Source: Deinococcus detaillensis (GTDB lineage: Bacteria > Deinococcota > Deinococci > Deinococcales > Deinococcaceae). Taken from it: a stretch of 64,000 nt of DNA. The notes beneath the pieces are model-generated. The model saw only the letters and a program-made list of their open reading frames with translations, did no database searches and was not told the DNA's origin. The stretch is taken from assembly GCF_007280555.1 (NCBI RefSeq), contig NZ_VKDB01000004.1, forward strand, positions 124,001 through 188,000, written 5' to 3'. Positions 47,805 to 60,573 of this stretch are shown here, piece by piece (the stretch's first letter is position 1; every line of letters begins with the position of its first letter). Position numbers and translations under genes: made by a program.

Positions 47805-49714
47805 ACGCCTCCCCCAATGGCTTTGAGCGCCCAGTAACCCACGATCAGCGCTGTGCCGAGCAGCATGCTCAGAGCGTAGACCCGCACGAAGCCGCTTTGC
47901 CAGACCGTCACCAGCCAGCCCGGAGCGCCGACGTTGCGGGCGATGCCCGACATGGCTCCGTCCACGCCGTTGTCCATAACGTCCAGACCCTGCGAAATGA
48001 CGCGGCTGCCCCCACCGATGACCGCATTGTAAAAGCGGTCGAGGTAGAGCGCCTGCAAACTGGTTTGGCCCAGCGGCCCGACTTGCAAGGCGCTCCGGCG
48101 GTGATCGTAAAAGGCCCAGCCGAGGCCGATTAGGCCAGTGGCCACCGCGATGCCGGTGATGAGCCACTCGGTGCTGACCGGGATTTCGTGTTCGTGAACG
48201 GGGATAGCTCGGCCCAGAAAATTGTCCAGCGCGTGAGTGCCGCCGAACAAGAAGGCGGGCACATTGAAAAAGCCGCCGATGGTCGCCAGCGCCGCCAAGA
48301 TGCCCAGCGGAGCGCTCAACAGGGCGTCGCCGTCGTGGGGGTGCAATTGGGCGTCTCCCCGGTAGCTGCCGCGCCAGACCAGGAAATACCAACGGCCCAT
48401 GTAAAAGGCGGTCAGCAGCGCCACGAACAAGCCGATCAGGTACAGCGGAGTGTTTTGGGCAAAGGCCGAAGCCAGGATGCCGTCTTTGGAGAAAAAGCCC
48501 GCGAAAATCGGAATGCCGGTGATGGCAAGTACACCAATGGCTGAAACCGCGTGGGTAAACGGCATAGATTTGGCGAGGCCGCCCATTTTGCGGACATCTT
48601 GTTCTTCGTGCAGGGCGTGAATAACCGCTCCCGCCGCGAGGAACAGCAGTGCCTTAAAGAAGGCGTGGGTGACGAGGTGAAAAATCGCCGCCGTGTAGCT
48701 GTGCAAACCCACCGCCAAAAACATGTAACCGAGTTGCGAAACGGTGGAATAAGCCAGAATCTTCTTGATATCGGTCTGATTGAGCGCCGAGAGTGCGCCG
48801 TAAAGGGCGGTGAGTCCACCGGCCCAGGCCACCCACATGCTCGCGCCGGGGGCCAGGTCGTAGAAGAAATTGCTGCGGGCGATCAGGTAGACGCCTGCCG
48901 TGACCATCGTGGCGGCGTGAATCAGGGCCGAAACGGGGGTCGGGCCAGCCATCGCGTCGGGCAGCCAAGTGGTGAGCGGAAGCTGGCCGCTTTTGCCGAC
49001 TGCGCCGACCAAAAGGAACAGGCATATCAGCTCGAGCAGCGGGCGCGAGGTGACCAGCAGAGTCGCGCCCTGTGCAGCGAGTTCGGGAATCACCAGCGTG
49101 CCGAAGACCTTGTAAATCAGGAACATGCCCAGCATGAAGCCCAAATCACCGATGCGGTTCATGATGAAGGCTTTGCGGGCGGCGTTGGAGTTATTGACGC
49201 CCTCAGCGGCGTTGTGGTCTTTGTGTCCGGCGAACCAGAAGCCGATCAGCAGGTAACTGGCCATGCCCACGCCTTCCCAGCCAACAAACATCAGCGGGTA
49301 GGAATCGGCCAGCACCAAAATCAGCATCATCGCCACGAAGAAATTCATGAAAGCGAAGAAGCGGGTAAAGCGGGCGTCTCCGCGCATATAGCTGATGGAG
49401 TAGACGTGAATCAGGAAGCCGACGCCGGTAATCACCAAAGTCATGACCGAAGAAAGCTGATCGAGATAAAAGCCGATTTTCAAGTTGGCCGAAATGCCGG
49501 CCGTGCCGAGCGCCATATTGGGCAGCCAAGTCCAGAGGGTTTCGTGAGCCGGAACGTCGCTGAGGCCGAAAAAGCGAATCAGGGCGACGACAAAAGCTGC
49601 GCCGATCAGGCCCGATCCGAGCCAGCCGCCGGAGGTGCCGCTAAACCATTTGCCACCGCAAATCAGCAGCGCGAAGCCGATTAAGGGGAGTAAGGGGAGC
49701 CAGTAGAGTGCCAT
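47801..49714 (-). CDS. nuoL: NADH-quinone oxidoreductase subunit L
   Basis: Distal antiporter-like membrane subunit of complex I, 637 residues from ATG 49714 (AAGGGG about 6 bases upstream); the preceding codon is TTG. The body has KSGQLPLTTWLPDAMAGPTPVSALIHAATMV and KKILAYSTVSQLGYMF, typical of NuoL, followed by the long lateral helix and C-terminal membrane segment. nuoK ends 3 bases before it. Confidence 0.97.
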   Translation of the reverse strand: MALYWLPLLPLIGFALLICGGKWFSGTSGGWLGSGLIGAAFVVALIRFFGLSDVPAHETLWTWLPNMALGTAGISANLKIGFYLDQLSSVMTLVITGVGFLIHVYSISYMRGDARFTRFFAFMNFFVAMMLILVLADSYPLMFVGWEGVGMASYLLIGFWFAGHKDHNAAEGVNNSNAARKAFIMNRIGDLGFMLGMFLIYKVFGTLVIPELAAQGATLLVTSRPLLELICLFLLVGAVGKSGQLPLTTWLPDAMAGPTPVSALIHAATMVTAGVYLIARSNFFYDLAPGASMWVAWAGGLTALYGALSALNQTDIKKILAYSTVSQLGYMFLAVGLHSYTAAIFHLVTHAFFKALLFLAAGAVIHALHEEQDVRKMGGLAKSMPFTHAVSAIGVLAITGIPIFAGFFSKDGILASAFAQNTPLYLIGLFVALLTAFYMGRWYFLVWRGSYRGDAQLHPHDGDALLSAPLGILAALATIGGFFNVPAFLFGGTHALDNFLGRAIPVHEHEIPVSTEWLITGIAVATGLIGLGWAFYDHRRSALQVGPLGQTSLQALYLDRFYNAVIGGGSRVISQGLDVMDNGVDGAMSGIARNVGAPGWLVTVWQSGFVRVYALSMLLGTALIVGYWALKAIGGGV

Positions 49715-49717
49715 CAA

Positions 49718-50026
49718 TTACCCCTTGAGGGACGCCAGATCGTCCACATTGGTGGTTTCGCGTTTGCGGAAAATGGCCACGATGATGGCCAGCCCAATCG
49801 CCACTTCAGCGGCGGCGAGGGTCATCACGATAAAGACTGCGGTTTGGCCGACCAGATCGCCCCAGGCGCGGGCAAACGCCACCAAGGACAAGTTGGCGGC
49901 GTTGAGCATCAGCTCGACCGATAAAAAGACCATCACGGCGGTGCGGCGCGTCAGTACGCCGATCATGCCCAGCGCAAAAAGAATGCCGGACAGGGCGATG
50001 TAGTAGGCGGTGGGAACTTCAGCCAC
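49718..50026 (-). CDS. nuoK: NADH-quinone oxidoreductase subunit K
   Basis: Three-helix membrane subunit, 102 residues. The conserved glutamates for proton transfer are in [10 protein letters not shown] and [14 protein letters not shown] start directly after the nuoJ stop codon. Confidence 0.95.
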   Translation of the reverse strand: MAEVPTAYYIALSGILFALGMIGVLTRRTAVMVFLSVELMLNAANLSLVAFARAWGDLVGQTAVFIVMTLAAAEVAIGLAIIVAIFRKRETTNVDDLASLKG

Positions 50027-50581
50027 TTAAGCCACCTCTCCTTCCAGCGCAGTCAGTTCAGGTGTTTGCTCGGGGTCAGCTTGCACGGCGGGCCGCTGCA
50101 CCAACGCCACCGAACCCACCACCGCCACCAGCAGCAAAATACTGACCGCTTCAAACGGCAACAAAAAGCGGGTCAGCAAGGTTTCACCGACGGGGCCGGG
50201 TGCGCCGTTGGCCAGCGCAGCGGTACTTTCGGCCAGGGGACGCGGGTCTTTGTAGGTGAAGGCCAGAATAGCGAACGCGCCCGCCAGAATCGCTCCGCCC
50301 ACGCCCGCCAGCGGCGCGATAAAGGGCAGCGGGTTGGCTTCTTCGACTGGGCGGTTGGCGTCCAGCAGCATGATGACGAAGAGAAACAGCACCATCACCG
50401 CGCCCGCGTAGACGATGACCTGAGTGGCGGCTAGAAACGAGGCATTCAGGGTGGCGTAAATGCCCGCCACCATCAGCAAAGTGCCGACCAAGCCCAGCGA
50501 AGCGTGAACCGCATTCCGCGCCGAGATGGTCAAAATTCCGCCCGCGATGGTCAGGACAGCGAGAACGAGGAAGGTCAGCAC
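50027..50581 (-). CDS. nuoJ: NADH-quinone oxidoreductase subunit J
   Basis: Membrane subunit with five helices, about 184 residues. Conserved tract QVIVYAGAVMVLFLFVIMLLD. I chose GTG at 50581 because GAGG lies 6 bases upstream; TTG 50587 is two codons further and would sit on the ribosome binding site. Confidence 0.93.
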   Translation of the reverse strand: MLTFLVLAVLTIAGGILTISARNAVHASLGLVGTLLMVAGIYATLNASFLAATQVIVYAGAVMVLFLFVIMLLDANRPVEEANPLPFIAPLAGVGGAILAGAFAILAFTYKDPRPLAESTAALANGAPGPVGETLLTRFLLPFEAVSILLLVAVVGSVALVQRPAVQADPEQTPELTALEGEVA

Positions 50582-50645
50582 AGGCAACCTCGACGGGAAG
50601 CCTTTAACCGTTCGGCAAGCCGCAATTCACAAGCTATAGGCCTTT

Positions 50646-51185
50646 TCATGTTGGGTACTTGACTCCTTCCAGCTCGGCACGCGGCCCGCCTTCCACCTTG
50701 AAGCCCACCCGCACCGGTTGGTTTTTTTGGGCGGCTTCGCGGCGCTGCGGAATGCTGCCTTCCACACCCACCAGCATGTCTTCTTTGGCATAGACGAAAT
50801 CGCGGTAACGGTAATCGGCCATTTCGAATTCATTGCCCATCACCACTGCGCCGGTTGGACAAGCTTCCTCGCACATCCCGCAGAAAATGCAGCGCAGCAT
50901 GTTGATCTCGTAGACGCTGGCGTAGCGCTCACCCGGTGAGGTCGGGTTGGCCGGATCGTTCTCGGCGGCCTCCACATAGATAGCGTAGGAGGGGCAAGCG
51001 GCGGCGCACAGCGAGCAGCCGATGCACTTTTCCAGGCCGGTGCCGGGGTGACGGGTCAGGATGTGCCGCCCACGGAAGCGCGGCTTGATGCTGGCCCGCT
51101 GCTCGGGATAACTGACGGTAACAGGCTTACTAAACAGTTTGCCAAGCGTGACGCCCATGCCTTTGGCGAGTTCTAGAACGCCCAT
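50646..51185 (-). CDS. nuoI: NADH-quinone oxidoreductase subunit I
   Basis: Carries clusters N6a and N6b, linking the peripheral arm to quinone. 179 residues, with two 4Fe-4S motifs [12 protein letters not shown] and [19 protein letters not shown] lies just before the ATG. Confidence 0.96.
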   Translation of the reverse strand: MGVLELAKGMGVTLGKLFSKPVTVSYPEQRASIKPRFRGRHILTRHPGTGLEKCIGCSLCAAACPSYAIYVEAAENDPANPTSPGERYASVYEINMLRCIFCGMCEEACPTGAVVMGNEFEMADYRYRDFVYAKEDMLVGVEGSIPQRREAAQKNQPVRVGFKVEGGPRAELEGVKYPT

Positions 51186-51217
51186 TGGGCACCTCCAGTG
51201 AAACGGTAAACAAACAT

Positions 51218-52387
51218 TCAGTCCCCCCCGACAGGCCGGGTGGGCCGCTCGGTGCCGGGCCGGTGGGTGGGCGTGTTCCAGAGGCGGCGGGCGCGGTCAC
51301 TCATGACGATGAGCAGCACCACGCCGATGACGCCCAGAATCGCCAGCGGCCACAGGCCCGCCCCACGAAAGTAGGTCAGGTAAAAGCCGGTGATAACGGT
51401 GTTGGCCAGCGACAGCGGGAAGATCAGCTTCCAGCCAAAGCGCATCAGTTGGTCGTAGCGCATCCGGGGCAGGGTGGCCCGCACCCAGATGAACAGGAAC
51501 AGGAAGAAGGCAATTTTGAGAATCAGCCAGATGAAGGGCCAGTTGGAGATGCCGGGAATCAGGCCGTCTAGGAAAACCGGCCCTTTGTAGCCGCCGAAAA
51601 ACAGCGTGGCCATCAGCGCCGAGGCGGTGATCATATTGACGTACTCGGCCATCTGAAAGAGCGCCCATTTGATCGCCGAATACTCGGTCAGGTAACCCGC
51701 CACCAGTTCCTGCTCGGCTTCGGGCAGGTCAAAGGGGGTGCGGTTGACTTCGGCAAAGCTGCTGACCAGAAAGGTGGCGAAGGCGAAGACCTGAAAGACG
51801 ATCAGCCAGCCGTTGGTGGCTTGCCAGCCGATGATCGACTGAAACGAAGCGTTGCCGACCAGCATCAGCAGGCCCAGGATGCTCAGGCCCATGCCGAGTT
51901 CGTAGGAGATGATCTGCGCCGCACTTCGGAGGCCGCCCAGCAGCGGGTATTTGGAACCCGAGGCCCAGCCGCCCAGGAAAATGCCGTAGACGCCCATGCT
52001 GGTAATCGCCAGCAGGCCGATCACACCGACGTCTAGGCTATAGACCCAGGGGTTGAGACCGAAGAAGCTGCCCGCCGGGCCAGCCGGAATGCCGCCAAAG
52101 GCGGTGAGGGCGCAGGTGATGGCGATCAACGGCGCGAGAGTGTAGACGAGCTGATCGGCCTTGGTGATCCGCAGATCTTCTTTGAAGATGCTCTTGATGG
52201 CGTCGGCCAGCGGTTGCAACAGACCCATCGGCCCGACGCGGTTCGGCCCCCAGCGGATCTGCATACGGGCCAGCAAACGCCGCTCGATCAGGGTCATGTA
52301 AGCAAAGGTGGTCAGCAGGGCCAGAGCCACCAGCACGCCCTTCACCACCGTCCAGAGCAGATCGAGCCACCAAGCAGTGTCGGGCAT
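51218..52387 (-). CDS. nuoH: NADH-quinone oxidoreductase subunit H
   Basis: Eight-helix membrane subunit at the quinone entrance, 389 residues. Conserved tracts [23 protein letters not shown] and [17 protein letters not shown]. The ATG overlaps the nuoG stop by 1 base (TGATG). The C-terminal 30 residues are basic and Pro-rich. Confidence 0.96.
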   Translation of the reverse strand: MPDTAWWLDLLWTVVKGVLVALALLTTFAYMTLIERRLLARMQIRWGPNRVGPMGLLQPLADAIKSIFKEDLRITKADQLVYTLAPLIAITCALTAFGGIPAGPAGSFFGLNPWVYSLDVGVIGLLAITSMGVYGIFLGGWASGSKYPLLGGLRSAAQIISYELGMGLSILGLLMLVGNASFQSIIGWQATNGWLIVFQVFAFATFLVSSFAEVNRTPFDLPEAEQELVAGYLTEYSAIKWALFQMAEYVNMITASALMATLFFGGYKGPVFLDGLIPGISNWPFIWLILKIAFFLFLFIWVRATLPRMRYDQLMRFGWKLIFPLSLANTVITGFYLTYFRGAGLWPLAILGVIGVVLLIVMSDRARRLWNTPTHRPGTERPTRPVGGD

Positions 52388-54552
52388 CAGTCGTCACCGG
52401 CCACGAACGTGGGGGTGGAGGCCATCGGGAGTTCAATCATTCCGGCGTGGTAGACGGGGTCGCTGCGTTTCATGCCTTCCTTCCAGAGAAGCGGGGTATA
52501 CGGTGCGGCGGGCGCGTCATAGCGCATCCCCAGCGGAGCGATCAGCCCGTGAATAGGCAGTTCGGCCACGTTGACGCCCAGCCGCTCGCTGAGCAAGTTC
52601 TGGGCGCTGCGGATGCCGCGAATGCTGGTTTTGATTTCCAGCGCTTCGGCCACGATGCTCAGGGCGCGGATGAAGTCGGCTGCCTCACCGTTTTTGAGGG
52701 CGGCGGGGCGCAGCGGCAGCAGGCGGCCTTCCAGGTTGACGGTGATGCCGCGCTTTTCGTAGTTGGTCACGGCGGGCAAAATCACGTCGGCTTGCAGGGC
52801 GGTGGCGGTCAGGTGGGTGTCGTGGGAGATCAGGAAGCGGGGGCGGCTTTGCCCTTCCGCCAGCGGATTGAGGCGGCTGATCAGCGCCACCCGTGCCTGC
52901 GACAGTTGGTCGTAGCGCAGACCGCCGGAACGCGGCACCAAGTTCAGCGAGGCCAGTCCGCGTGCATTGGCTCCGGCAGGCAAAGCCAGAATGCGGGTCT
53001 TTGTGCGCTGGGTGAGTGTTTGCAGAGCGCTGCGGGCCGCGCCGCTGAGACTGGCTAATGCTTCCGCGCCTAGCACCAGAATCGGGCGCTCGGCGGTTTT
53101 GAGGAGGTTGGCAGCGGCGCTCACGGCAGCATTGTCGGAGCTACCCGTCAGGCCCGCCAACGCGGTGGCGGCGTCCATCTGAGCGCTGAATCCGGCCTGC
53201 TCGCTGAGGCGGCTGGGTTTGGATGAAATAACCGCCAGCTTCTCACGCTTGCGGGCGGGGCGCTCCACCAACCGGAGATCGGCGATGGCGGTGCCGTGAT
53301 GAAACTCAGCCGGCAAAATCCCGCCGCGCAGCATTTCCAGAATGCGGAGTTCCAAGATGGGGGCTTCCTCGCCCAGATCGGCTCCCAGCACGACAACACC
53401 GTCTGACTGCGCGATTTCGGTCAACGTGGGGGCGTCGGTGCCGTAAGTGGCCTGACGCGGCCAGTAATCGACGCTGGCCAGTCCGGTCAGCCCCACGAAG
53501 GCTTCGGCAGCGATACCTTCTTCCAAAGTGGAATCGGCATTGAGGAAAATGGCCAGGTCGTGCGCGTCCAGCCCGGCCATGCCTGCCCGGATGGCGTCTA
53601 CCGCTTGATCCCAGGTGGCGGCAACCAGTTCGCCGTCCTCGTTGCGGATCATCGGGGTGGTCAGGCGGTTCTCGGAGGCGAACACGTGCCCGAAGCGGCC
53701 CGCGTCGCAGATCCACGCCTCGTTGACCTCGCGGTTTTCACCGGCCACGATGCGCTCCAGGCTGCCATTGCGGGCGTCCACCGTGATGGAGCAGCCCACC
53801 GGACACAGCGTACAGGTGGTATGGGTGTGGTCGTATTCCCAGTTGCGGCCACGAAAACGGGCCACGTTATCGAGCAGCGCTCCCACCGGGCAGATGTCGG
53901 TGATGTTGCCCTGAAAGCCGACTGGCAAGCCGCCCTCCGCCGTGTCAATGAAGGTGTGGCTGCCGCGCTCAATGAAGTCGAGGACTTCCTGGCCCGGCAC
54001 TTCCTCGAAGTAACGCACGCAGCGCTTGCAGTGAATGCAGCGCTCCTGATCCAGGATCACGTAGTCGGAAAGTGGGTAGTGCTTCTCGGCATGGCGGCGG
54101 TCAAAGCCGAAACGACTTGCACCGTAGCCGTATTCGAAGGCGCGGTCTTGCAGTTCGCAGGCTCCGCCCTTGTCACAAGTCGGGCAGTCGAGTGGGTGGT
54201 TGAGCAGCGTGAACTCCATCATGCCGGCCTGCGACTTGGCAACGATTTCACTGGTGGCGGCGGTTTTGATCTGCATGCCCTCGGTGGCCATCATGGTGCA
54301 GGCGGCCATCGGCTTGGGAAACCAGAAGATTTTGGGCGTGGCCGCGTCGCCCTCGCCTTCCATGATGAAGCTGCCATCCGGATTTTTGCGCGGGCTGCCG
54401 GACTCGATGAGGCACATCCGGCACGCACCGACGGGCGAGAGGTAAGGATGGGCGCAGAAATACGGCACATCTTTTCCGGCCTGAAACACCGCGTCAATGG
54501 CGGACGTTCCGGCAGGGAGGTCTAGGGAAATGCCGTCTACATGAACTTTCAT
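52387..54552 (-). CDS. nuoG: NADH-quinone oxidoreductase subunit G
   Basis: Largest peripheral-arm subunit, 721 residues. N-terminal ferredoxin-like 2Fe-2S site [15 protein letters not shown], then HxxxC-type and 4Fe-4S ligands ([24 protein letters not shown]), and CTLCPVGC for a further cluster, followed by a molybdopterin-oxidoreductase-like C-terminal body. GGAGG lies 7 bases before the ATG. It is separated from nuoF by a 103-base spacer, the longest in the operon, which has no recognisable gene. Confidence 0.96.
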   Translation of the reverse strand: MKVHVDGISLDLPAGTSAIDAVFQAGKDVPYFCAHPYLSPVGACRMCLIESGSPRKNPDGSFIMEGEGDAATPKIFWFPKPMAACTMMATEGMQIKTAATSEIVAKSQAGMMEFTLLNHPLDCPTCDKGGACELQDRAFEYGYGASRFGFDRRHAEKHYPLSDYVILDQERCIHCKRCVRYFEEVPGQEVLDFIERGSHTFIDTAEGGLPVGFQGNITDICPVGALLDNVARFRGRNWEYDHTHTTCTLCPVGCSITVDARNGSLERIVAGENREVNEAWICDAGRFGHVFASENRLTTPMIRNEDGELVAATWDQAVDAIRAGMAGLDAHDLAIFLNADSTLEEGIAAEAFVGLTGLASVDYWPRQATYGTDAPTLTEIAQSDGVVVLGADLGEEAPILELRILEMLRGGILPAEFHHGTAIADLRLVERPARKREKLAVISSKPSRLSEQAGFSAQMDAATALAGLTGSSDNAAVSAAANLLKTAERPILVLGAEALASLSGAARSALQTLTQRTKTRILALPAGANARGLASLNLVPRSGGLRYDQLSQARVALISRLNPLAEGQSRPRFLISHDTHLTATALQADVILPAVTNYEKRGITVNLEGRLLPLRPAALKNGEAADFIRALSIVAEALEIKTSIRGIRSAQNLLSERLGVNVAELPIHGLIAPLGMRYDAPAAPYTPLLWKEGMKRSDPVYHAGMIELPMASTPTFVAGDD

Positions 54553-54655
54553 AACTTGCCTCCGGCAAAGGCCTGTGGATTATGGTTTGTGGCTTGTGGA
54601 CGAAGAAAGGAACGGCCAAAGCTTAAACGCTTGCTCCCGCCTCCGCAAGCCGTAC

Positions 54656-55990
54656 TCACGCGTCCCGCCACCGATTCCGTGCCGGATAAATGGGTTTGCC
54701 AGTATTCGCCAGCGAGTCGTACTCGTCTCTAAATAGCTTGATGCTGCTCATCACGGGAGAGAGGCAAGCGTCGGCCAGAGCACAGAAGCTTCTGCCGCCG
54801 ATGTTGTCGCACATGTCCAAGATCAGTTGCACGTCGCCGGGTTGCCCCTGACCGCGCACCTGTTTCTCGTACATCCTGACCATCCAACTGCCGATACCCT
54901 CGCGGCAGGGCGTGCATTTACCGCAGGATTCGTGGGCGTAAAAACGAACAAGGTTCCAGGTGGCGTTGACGATACAGTCAGCTTTGGGGATCAGGGTGAC
55001 GCCGCCGGTGCCGAGAGAACTGCCCGCCGCCGCCAGCGCTTCGTAGTCCATGCCGGTGTCGAGAATCGCCTCGGTATACGGCAGCATCATGCAACTGCTC
55101 CCGCCGGGAATAATCACCTTGATGTCTTCCAGCGGCCCGCCCGCCCAGTCAAAAATCAGTTCGCGGAAGGTCGTGCCCAACGGCAACTCGTAGATGCCGG
55201 GCCGGGCGACGGGGCCGGAAATTTGAAACAGCTTGGTGCCCTTGCTCTTCTCGGTGCCCATGCCCGCGTGCCATTCCCAGCCGTATTTCAGAATCTGGGT
55301 GGCGGCACAGAATGTTTCGACGTTGTTGATGGTGGTGGGCAGCCCGTAAAGGCCCGAGGCGGCGGGGAACGGCGGCTTGAGGCGCGGATTGGCCCGCAGC
55401 CCTTCCAGACTGTTCATCAGCGCAGTTTCTTCGCCGCAGATGTACGCGCCCGCGCCCCGGTGGAGTTGCAGATCGAAATCAAAGCCGCTGCCGAGAATAT
55501 TTTTGCCCAGGAAACCAGCTTCCCGCGCTTCAACGATGGCGGCCCAGATGCGCTCGGCGGCCTGCACGTATTCGCCCCGGATATAGATGTAACCCAGAGA
55601 GGCCCGCATGGCGAAACCGCCGATGATCATGCCCTCGATCAATTGGTGAGGGTCTTCAGACATCAGATAGCGGTCTTTGAAAGTGCCGGGTTCGGATTCG
55701 TCGGCGTTGCACAAAATCAGGTGCGGCTTGCCGTCGTTCAGCGGCATGAACGACCACTTGAGACCGGTGGCAAAGCCCGCGCCGCCGCGCCCGCGTAGGC
55801 CCGACTTCTTAACTTCGTCAATCACCGCGTCGTTGCCAATGGCAAAGGCCCGCTGCACCGCTTGGTAGCCGCCGGACAACAGATAACTCTGAAGCGTCCA
55901 GCTTTCGGGGCGGCCCACGTTGGCGTACAGCGTCGGCGCAAAGCGGGGATCTTTGCCGCTGGTCACGGGTCTGGGGGGAGCGATGGTCAT
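54656..55990 (-). CDS. nuoF: NADH-quinone oxidoreductase subunit F
   Basis: NADH- and FMN-binding subunit, 444 residues. NADH/FMN loop [16 protein letters not shown], 4Fe-4S ligands [12 protein letters not shown]. The ATG overlaps the nuoE stop by 4 bases. Electron entry point of complex I. Confidence 0.97.
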   Translation of the reverse strand: MTIAPPRPVTSGKDPRFAPTLYANVGRPESWTLQSYLLSGGYQAVQRAFAIGNDAVIDEVKKSGLRGRGGAGFATGLKWSFMPLNDGKPHLILCNADESEPGTFKDRYLMSEDPHQLIEGMIIGGFAMRASLGYIYIRGEYVQAAERIWAAIVEAREAGFLGKNILGSGFDFDLQLHRGAGAYICGEETALMNSLEGLRANPRLKPPFPAASGLYGLPTTINNVETFCAATQILKYGWEWHAGMGTEKSKGTKLFQISGPVARPGIYELPLGTTFRELIFDWAGGPLEDIKVIIPGGSSCMMLPYTEAILDTGMDYEALAAAGSSLGTGGVTLIPKADCIVNATWNLVRFYAHESCGKCTPCREGIGSWMVRMYEKQVRGQGQPGDVQLILDMCDNIGGRSFCALADACLSPVMSSIKLFRDEYDSLANTGKPIYPARNRWRDA

Positions 55991-56649
55991 GATGGGTTCC
56001 CGTTGGCCGCTGCTTGATGGGGCAGCGGGTACAAAGCGTCAGTACTGCCGCCCGCCGCCTCGCCGCTGGAGAGGTACTGGCGTCCGTCTTCAGCGACGAC
56101 CACGGGCACCGGATGATGGTCTACGGCCAGTGCGCTTCCCAGCCGCATGGCCTGAAGCAGATGGTCGCAGCGGGCGCGGGTCACGGATTCGTAGTAGCCC
56201 TCATCGTTGAGTTGCATCACAGGCGCGGTGCCGCAACTGCCCAGGCACTCCACCTTTTGCAAGCTGAAATAACCGTCCGGCGTGACTTCACCCGGCTGCA
56301 CGTCTAGTGTTTCGACCAGGTAATCCCACAGCTCGTCGCTGCCCGAAAGCGCACACATCAGCGTGGAGCAGACTTGCAGGTGGTACTTGCCGGTGGGCAG
56401 GGTGTGATAGGTGGAGTAAAAGCTCATGACGCTGCGGACTTCGGTGGGGGTGGTGCCGCACAGCGCAGCGATTTCGGCCAGCCGCGATTCGTGAACGAAG
56501 CCCTCAGCGTCTTGGACTTCGCGCAGCAGCGGCATCAAAGCACTTCTCTTGCCCTGCGGCGAGTTGGGGTAGCGGCTGAAGATATCAGCAACCAGGGGTT
56601 GTTTATCGGCAAAGTAGTGAACAAGGGAAGCAGTCTGGGCTTGGGTCAC
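55987..56649 (-). CDS. nuoE: NADH-quinone oxidoreductase subunit E
   Basis: 2Fe-2S thioredoxin-like subunit. 220 residues from the GTG at 56649 (GGAGAG upstream), which is preferred over a frame extension of 10 residues into the dinB gene. Cluster ligands CSTLMC and CLGSCG, with conserved [18 protein letters not shown]-terminal extension of about 45 residues past the usual end is Pro/Ala/His-rich. Confidence 0.94.
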   Translation of the reverse strand: MTQAQTASLVHYFADKQPLVADIFSRYPNSPQGKRSALMPLLREVQDAEGFVHESRLAEIAALCGTTPTEVRSVMSFYSTYHTLPTGKYHLQVCSTLMCALSGSDELWDYLVETLDVQPGEVTPDGYFSLQKVECLGSCGTAPVMQLNDEGYYESVTRARCDHLLQAMRLGSALAVDHHPVPVVVAEDGRQYLSSGEAAGGSTDALYPLPHQAAANGNPS

Positions 56650-56650
56650 G

Positions 56651-57138
56651 TCATTCTCTCCAAATCGGCCAAGTAGCACTTTCCAACGCGGCCATCTGCT
56701 CGGCGGTGTGCCCGCCTTGCCGCAGCAGGGTCATCAGCTGGCCCCGGTGGTGGGCGTCGTGGACGAGGGTGTGCTGCAAAAAATGCACCGGATGGCTTTC
56801 GTACTGGCCTTCAAAGTTCCGGTACTCGTTGAGCGCAGCTTCCACAGCAGCCAGCACGGCGCTGTCACTTTCAGTAAAGGCGCGACGCAACTCGCCGGGA
56901 TCACGGGTGGTGAGCGTATTGTTCGGCCCCAGCTCAAACTCAATCGCGTCCGCATGGGCAGGCGAAATCTCGTTGAGCCAGTCCTTACGAAAGCCTGCCA
57001 TGTGCGCCAGTTGCTCCACGACGCTCATTCCGCCCTGACCGTCGGAGATGTTCAGATCGGCGTCGGAGAGGTGATCCAGCACAGCCGTATTGACTCTGGC
57101 ATTGCGCGAAAAGGATTCCAAGATCAGCTCAGGTACGC

Positions 57139-57142
<4 letters not shown>
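56651..57142 (-). CDS. DinB-family protein inside the nuo operon
   Basis: 163-residue four-helix bundle of the DinB/YfiT superfamily. Metal-ligand histidines: [13 protein letters not shown] early and [19 protein letters not shown] later, the H..HxxxH arrangement of the family. Family members include thiol-dependent metalloenzymes and stress-related proteins, expanded in Deinococcus; the substrate here is unknown. The start overlaps the nuoD stop by 4 bases and the stop lies 1 base before nuoE, so it is translated within the complex I operon. An unusual intruder in nuo order A-B-C-D-[dinB]-E-F. Confidence 0.88.
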
Positions 57143-58440
<1,298 letters not shown>

Positions 58441-58501
58441 GGTGTCACCTCAGTCCGTACACGAGTGGGGCAAGCTGCCGCGCCGCCTGATCCTGAACCG
58501 C

Positions 58502-59197
58502 TCACTTCGGCCCGCCTTCCGGCATCACCGGCGGCTCGATCTCGCGGGTGCTGCCTTTGCGCAGGCTGCCGCGCCAGCCAGTCAGGCCCGCACTTTGGCC
58601 GGTCATGCCTGCACGGAAGGCGGCGGGGTCGAGGAAGCGGCCGTCCCGGAACAAAGTGGGCGTCTCCTCCAGCGGGAAATCCTTGCGGAGCGGGTGGCCC
58701 TCCAAATCATCAGGCGTCAGCACCTTGCGCAGATCAGGATGACCGTCAAACACCACACCCATCAGGTCGTAGACTTCGCGCTCAAGGTAATTGGCCGACT
58801 TCCAGACCGGGTACAAGCTCGGCAACGACTCGCCGTCGCGCAGCCAAACGCGCATAAACAGGCGGCGGTGGTCGTAGGGATGGTAGATGTTGTACAGCAC
58901 GCTGAAACGCTGCGGGCGCGGCTGCACATATGCGCCGTAGTCCACGCCCACGACGTCCATCAGCATGAAGCCTGCCGACTTGAGGCGCTCGGCAGCGGAG
59001 CGCAGTTGGTCAGCCTCCACCACGCCAGTCGGCTCGGCAGCGTCTTCGGGAATCAGGCCCAGCTTGCCCATCAAGGCTTCGACCACGTCTTTGAGTTCTG
59101 CAGGCGCGTGGTCGCCAGACGCACTGACTCCGTCTACCTGCACGCTGCCGCCGCCCGCGCTCAGCACGACTTTGTCTTTGCCGTCTAGCGCGTCCAT
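58502..59197 (-). CDS. nuoC: NADH-quinone oxidoreductase subunit C
   Basis: Peripheral-arm 30-kDa subunit, 231 residues. Typical [38 protein letters not shown]. The N-terminal about 40 residues (Gly/Val/Ser/Ala-rich) and the C-terminal tail diverge from the family. It overlaps nuoB by 13 bases. Confidence 0.95.
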   Translation of the reverse strand: MDALDGKDKVVLSAGGGSVQVDGVSASGDHAPAELKDVVEALMGKLGLIPEDAAEPTGVVEADQLRSAAERLKSAGFMLMDVVGVDYGAYVQPRPQRFSVLYNIYHPYDHRRLFMRVWLRDGESLPSLYPVWKSANYLEREVYDLMGVVFDGHPDLRKVLTPDDLEGHPLRKDFPLEETPTLFRDGRFLDPAAFRAGMTGQSAGLTGWRGSLRKGSTREIEPPVMPEGGPK

Positions 59198-59724
59198 GCG
59201 TCCACCATCGGCAGCTGATTGCCGAGTTGGTCAAAAGCCTCGCCGCGCACTTTTTTCTGAAGTTGCATTACGGCAAAAATGAGCGCTTCGGGCCTCGGCG
59301 GGCAGCCCGGCACGAAGATGTCGACCGGCACCACGCTGTCCACGTTTTGCACGATGGCGTAGTTGTTGAACATGCCGCCGGAACTGGCGCACGCGCCCAT
59401 GCTGATGACCCATTTGGGATCGGGCATCTGGTCATAGACGCGGCGCATGATCGGGGCCATTTTCTTGGAGAGGCGTCCGGCCACGATCATCACGTCGGCT
59501 TGGCGGGGCGAGGCACGAAACACCTCTGAGCCGAAGCGGGCCAGATCATTACGCCCGTCGGTGGCACTCATCATTTCGATGGCGCAGCAGGCCAGACCAA
59601 AGGTGGCGGGCCAAAGCGAGTTGCTGCGGCCCCACGCCACCAGTTTTTCCAAGCTGGAAAAGAGAATGCCTTCAGATTCCAGTTCTTGCCAATCGCGTTC
59701 AAAGAGTTCTTTAAGGGGCATCAA
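59185..59724 (-). CDS. nuoB: NADH-quinone oxidoreductase subunit B
   Basis: N2 cluster subunit, 179 residues. Cluster ligands in LACCAIEMM and the later [20 protein letters not shown] and [16 protein letters not shown] lies 6 bases before the ATG. Confidence 0.96.
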   Translation of the reverse strand: MMPLKELFERDWQELESEGILFSSLEKLVAWGRSNSLWPATFGLACCAIEMMSATDGRNDLARFGSEVFRASPRQADVMIVAGRLSKKMAPIMRRVYDQMPDPKWVISMGACASSGGMFNNYAIVQNVDSVVPVDIFVPGCPPRPEALIFAVMQLQKKVRGEAFDQLGNQLPMVDAWTR

Positions 59725-59764
59725 AAACCTCCCGCAGAGGAGCTTAGGAAAAAGGTCAAAGGGT

Positions 59765-60118
59765 TCAGTTCCATTCCAGTACGCCCTTTTTGAGAATGTA
59801 GAAGTAGCCCACCAGCACCAAAATCAGGAAGGTGATCATTTCCCAGAAGGCGAACGCGCCAACTTTTTGATAGGCCACTGCCAGCGGATAAAAGAAGGCC
59901 GTTTCGATGTCGAAGACGATGAAAAGCATAGCGACGAGGTAAAAGTGCACCGGGAAGCGCTCTCGGCCTGTGCCTTCGGGGTCGTTGCCACTTTCATACG
60001 GCATCAGTTTGCTGAAGCTCGGCTTTTTCGGCCCCAGCAAAATGCTGACGACCACCGCCAGCACGCCGATGCCGCCCGCAATCAGCAGCATCACGATCAT
60101 GTGGGCAAATTCACTCAT
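59765..60118 (-). CDS. nuoA: NADH-quinone oxidoreductase subunit A
   Basis: Three-helix membrane subunit, 117 residues, first gene of the operon. The conserved [40 protein letters not shown] is recognised in pieces ([22 protein letters not shown]). AGGAGG lies 3-5 bases before the ATG. Confidence 0.95.
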   Translation of the reverse strand: MSEFAHMIVMLLIAGGIGVLAVVVSILLGPKKPSFSKLMPYESGNDPEGTGRERFPVHFYLVAMLFIVFDIETAFFYPLAVAYQKVGAFAFWEMITFLILVLVGYFYILKKGVLEWN

Positions 60119-60148
60119 AGTCCTCCTTGTTGCTCTTCAACGTATTCA

Positions 60149-60154
60149 ATCTTA
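60149..60154 (-). promoter_or_regulatory. Candidate -10 of the nuo operon
   Basis: TAAGAT on the minus strand, about 30 bases before the nuoA ATG; a confident -35 is not seen. Confidence 0.4.
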
Positions 60155-60396
60155 CGGGGTAGTCGAGCGTTTGGGTGAGCTTGTGCCGTTTTTCACGAGC
60201 GAGCCACAAAAAAGGGGGCTTGAAGAGGGGGCCTGAAGGTAAATCCGCCGCAGCGGGAGGAGTTGTGTGTGCGCCTCCCAATTTACCACGTAAAGCGGAA
60301 AAAAGGGTGCCGGGGAGCGGCGGCAGCGGCCACTCGGCCTGTCCTTAACCTGATCTTTGGTTTTGAGCTGAGAGGGCATTTTGCAGCGCCGCACTT
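60155..60396. other. Gene-free spacer between nuoA and the thiamine riboswitch
   Basis: Nothing coded that I can support. It contains a GC-rich, purine-skewed stretch and the start region of the thiB transcript at its right end. Confidence 0.4.
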
Positions 60397-60405
60397 TGCT
60401 ATCTT
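60397..60405 (+). promoter_or_regulatory. Extended -10 promoter of thiB
   Basis: TGCTATCTT fits the TG-N-TATNNT extended -10 form; the start would be at about 60412, just ahead of the riboswitch. Confidence 0.5.
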
Positions 60406-60416
60406 CCCAGGTGCGT

Positions 60417-60502
60417 CACCGGGGGTGTCTGCCCGCACAGTTGCGGGCCGGGCTGAGATCAAACCCTAGGAACCTGAACCGGATCATACCGGCGGAGGGA
60501 GC
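60417..60502 (+). ncRNA. TPP riboswitch (THI element)
   Basis: All conserved sub-elements are in order: GGGGGTG, GGCTGAGA, AAACCC and the 3' core CCTGAACCGG with ATACCGGCGGAGGGA. TPP is expected to bind in this aptamer and lower expression of the downstream thiamine-binding protein. The 3' arm (AGGGAG) can also pair with CTCCCT in the leader, as expected of a switching strand. Confidence 0.93.
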
Positions 60503-60545
60503 GTGACTGCCGACCTCCCTGCTTGCTTCGGGGGCCGGCAACGCT

Positions 60546-60567
60546 TCTCCTCTGACGCCAGAGGGGA
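60546..60567 (+). terminator. Riboswitch expression platform, terminator containing the thiB ribosome binding site
   Basis: 9-base stem TCTCCTCTG / CAGAGGGGA (one G-T pair) with loop ACGC, directly followed by six Ts (60568-60573) and then the ATG at 60574. GAGGGG in the 3' arm is the ribosome binding site, so one hairpin can block both elongation and translation. Confidence 0.8.
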
Positions 60568-60573
60568 TTTTTT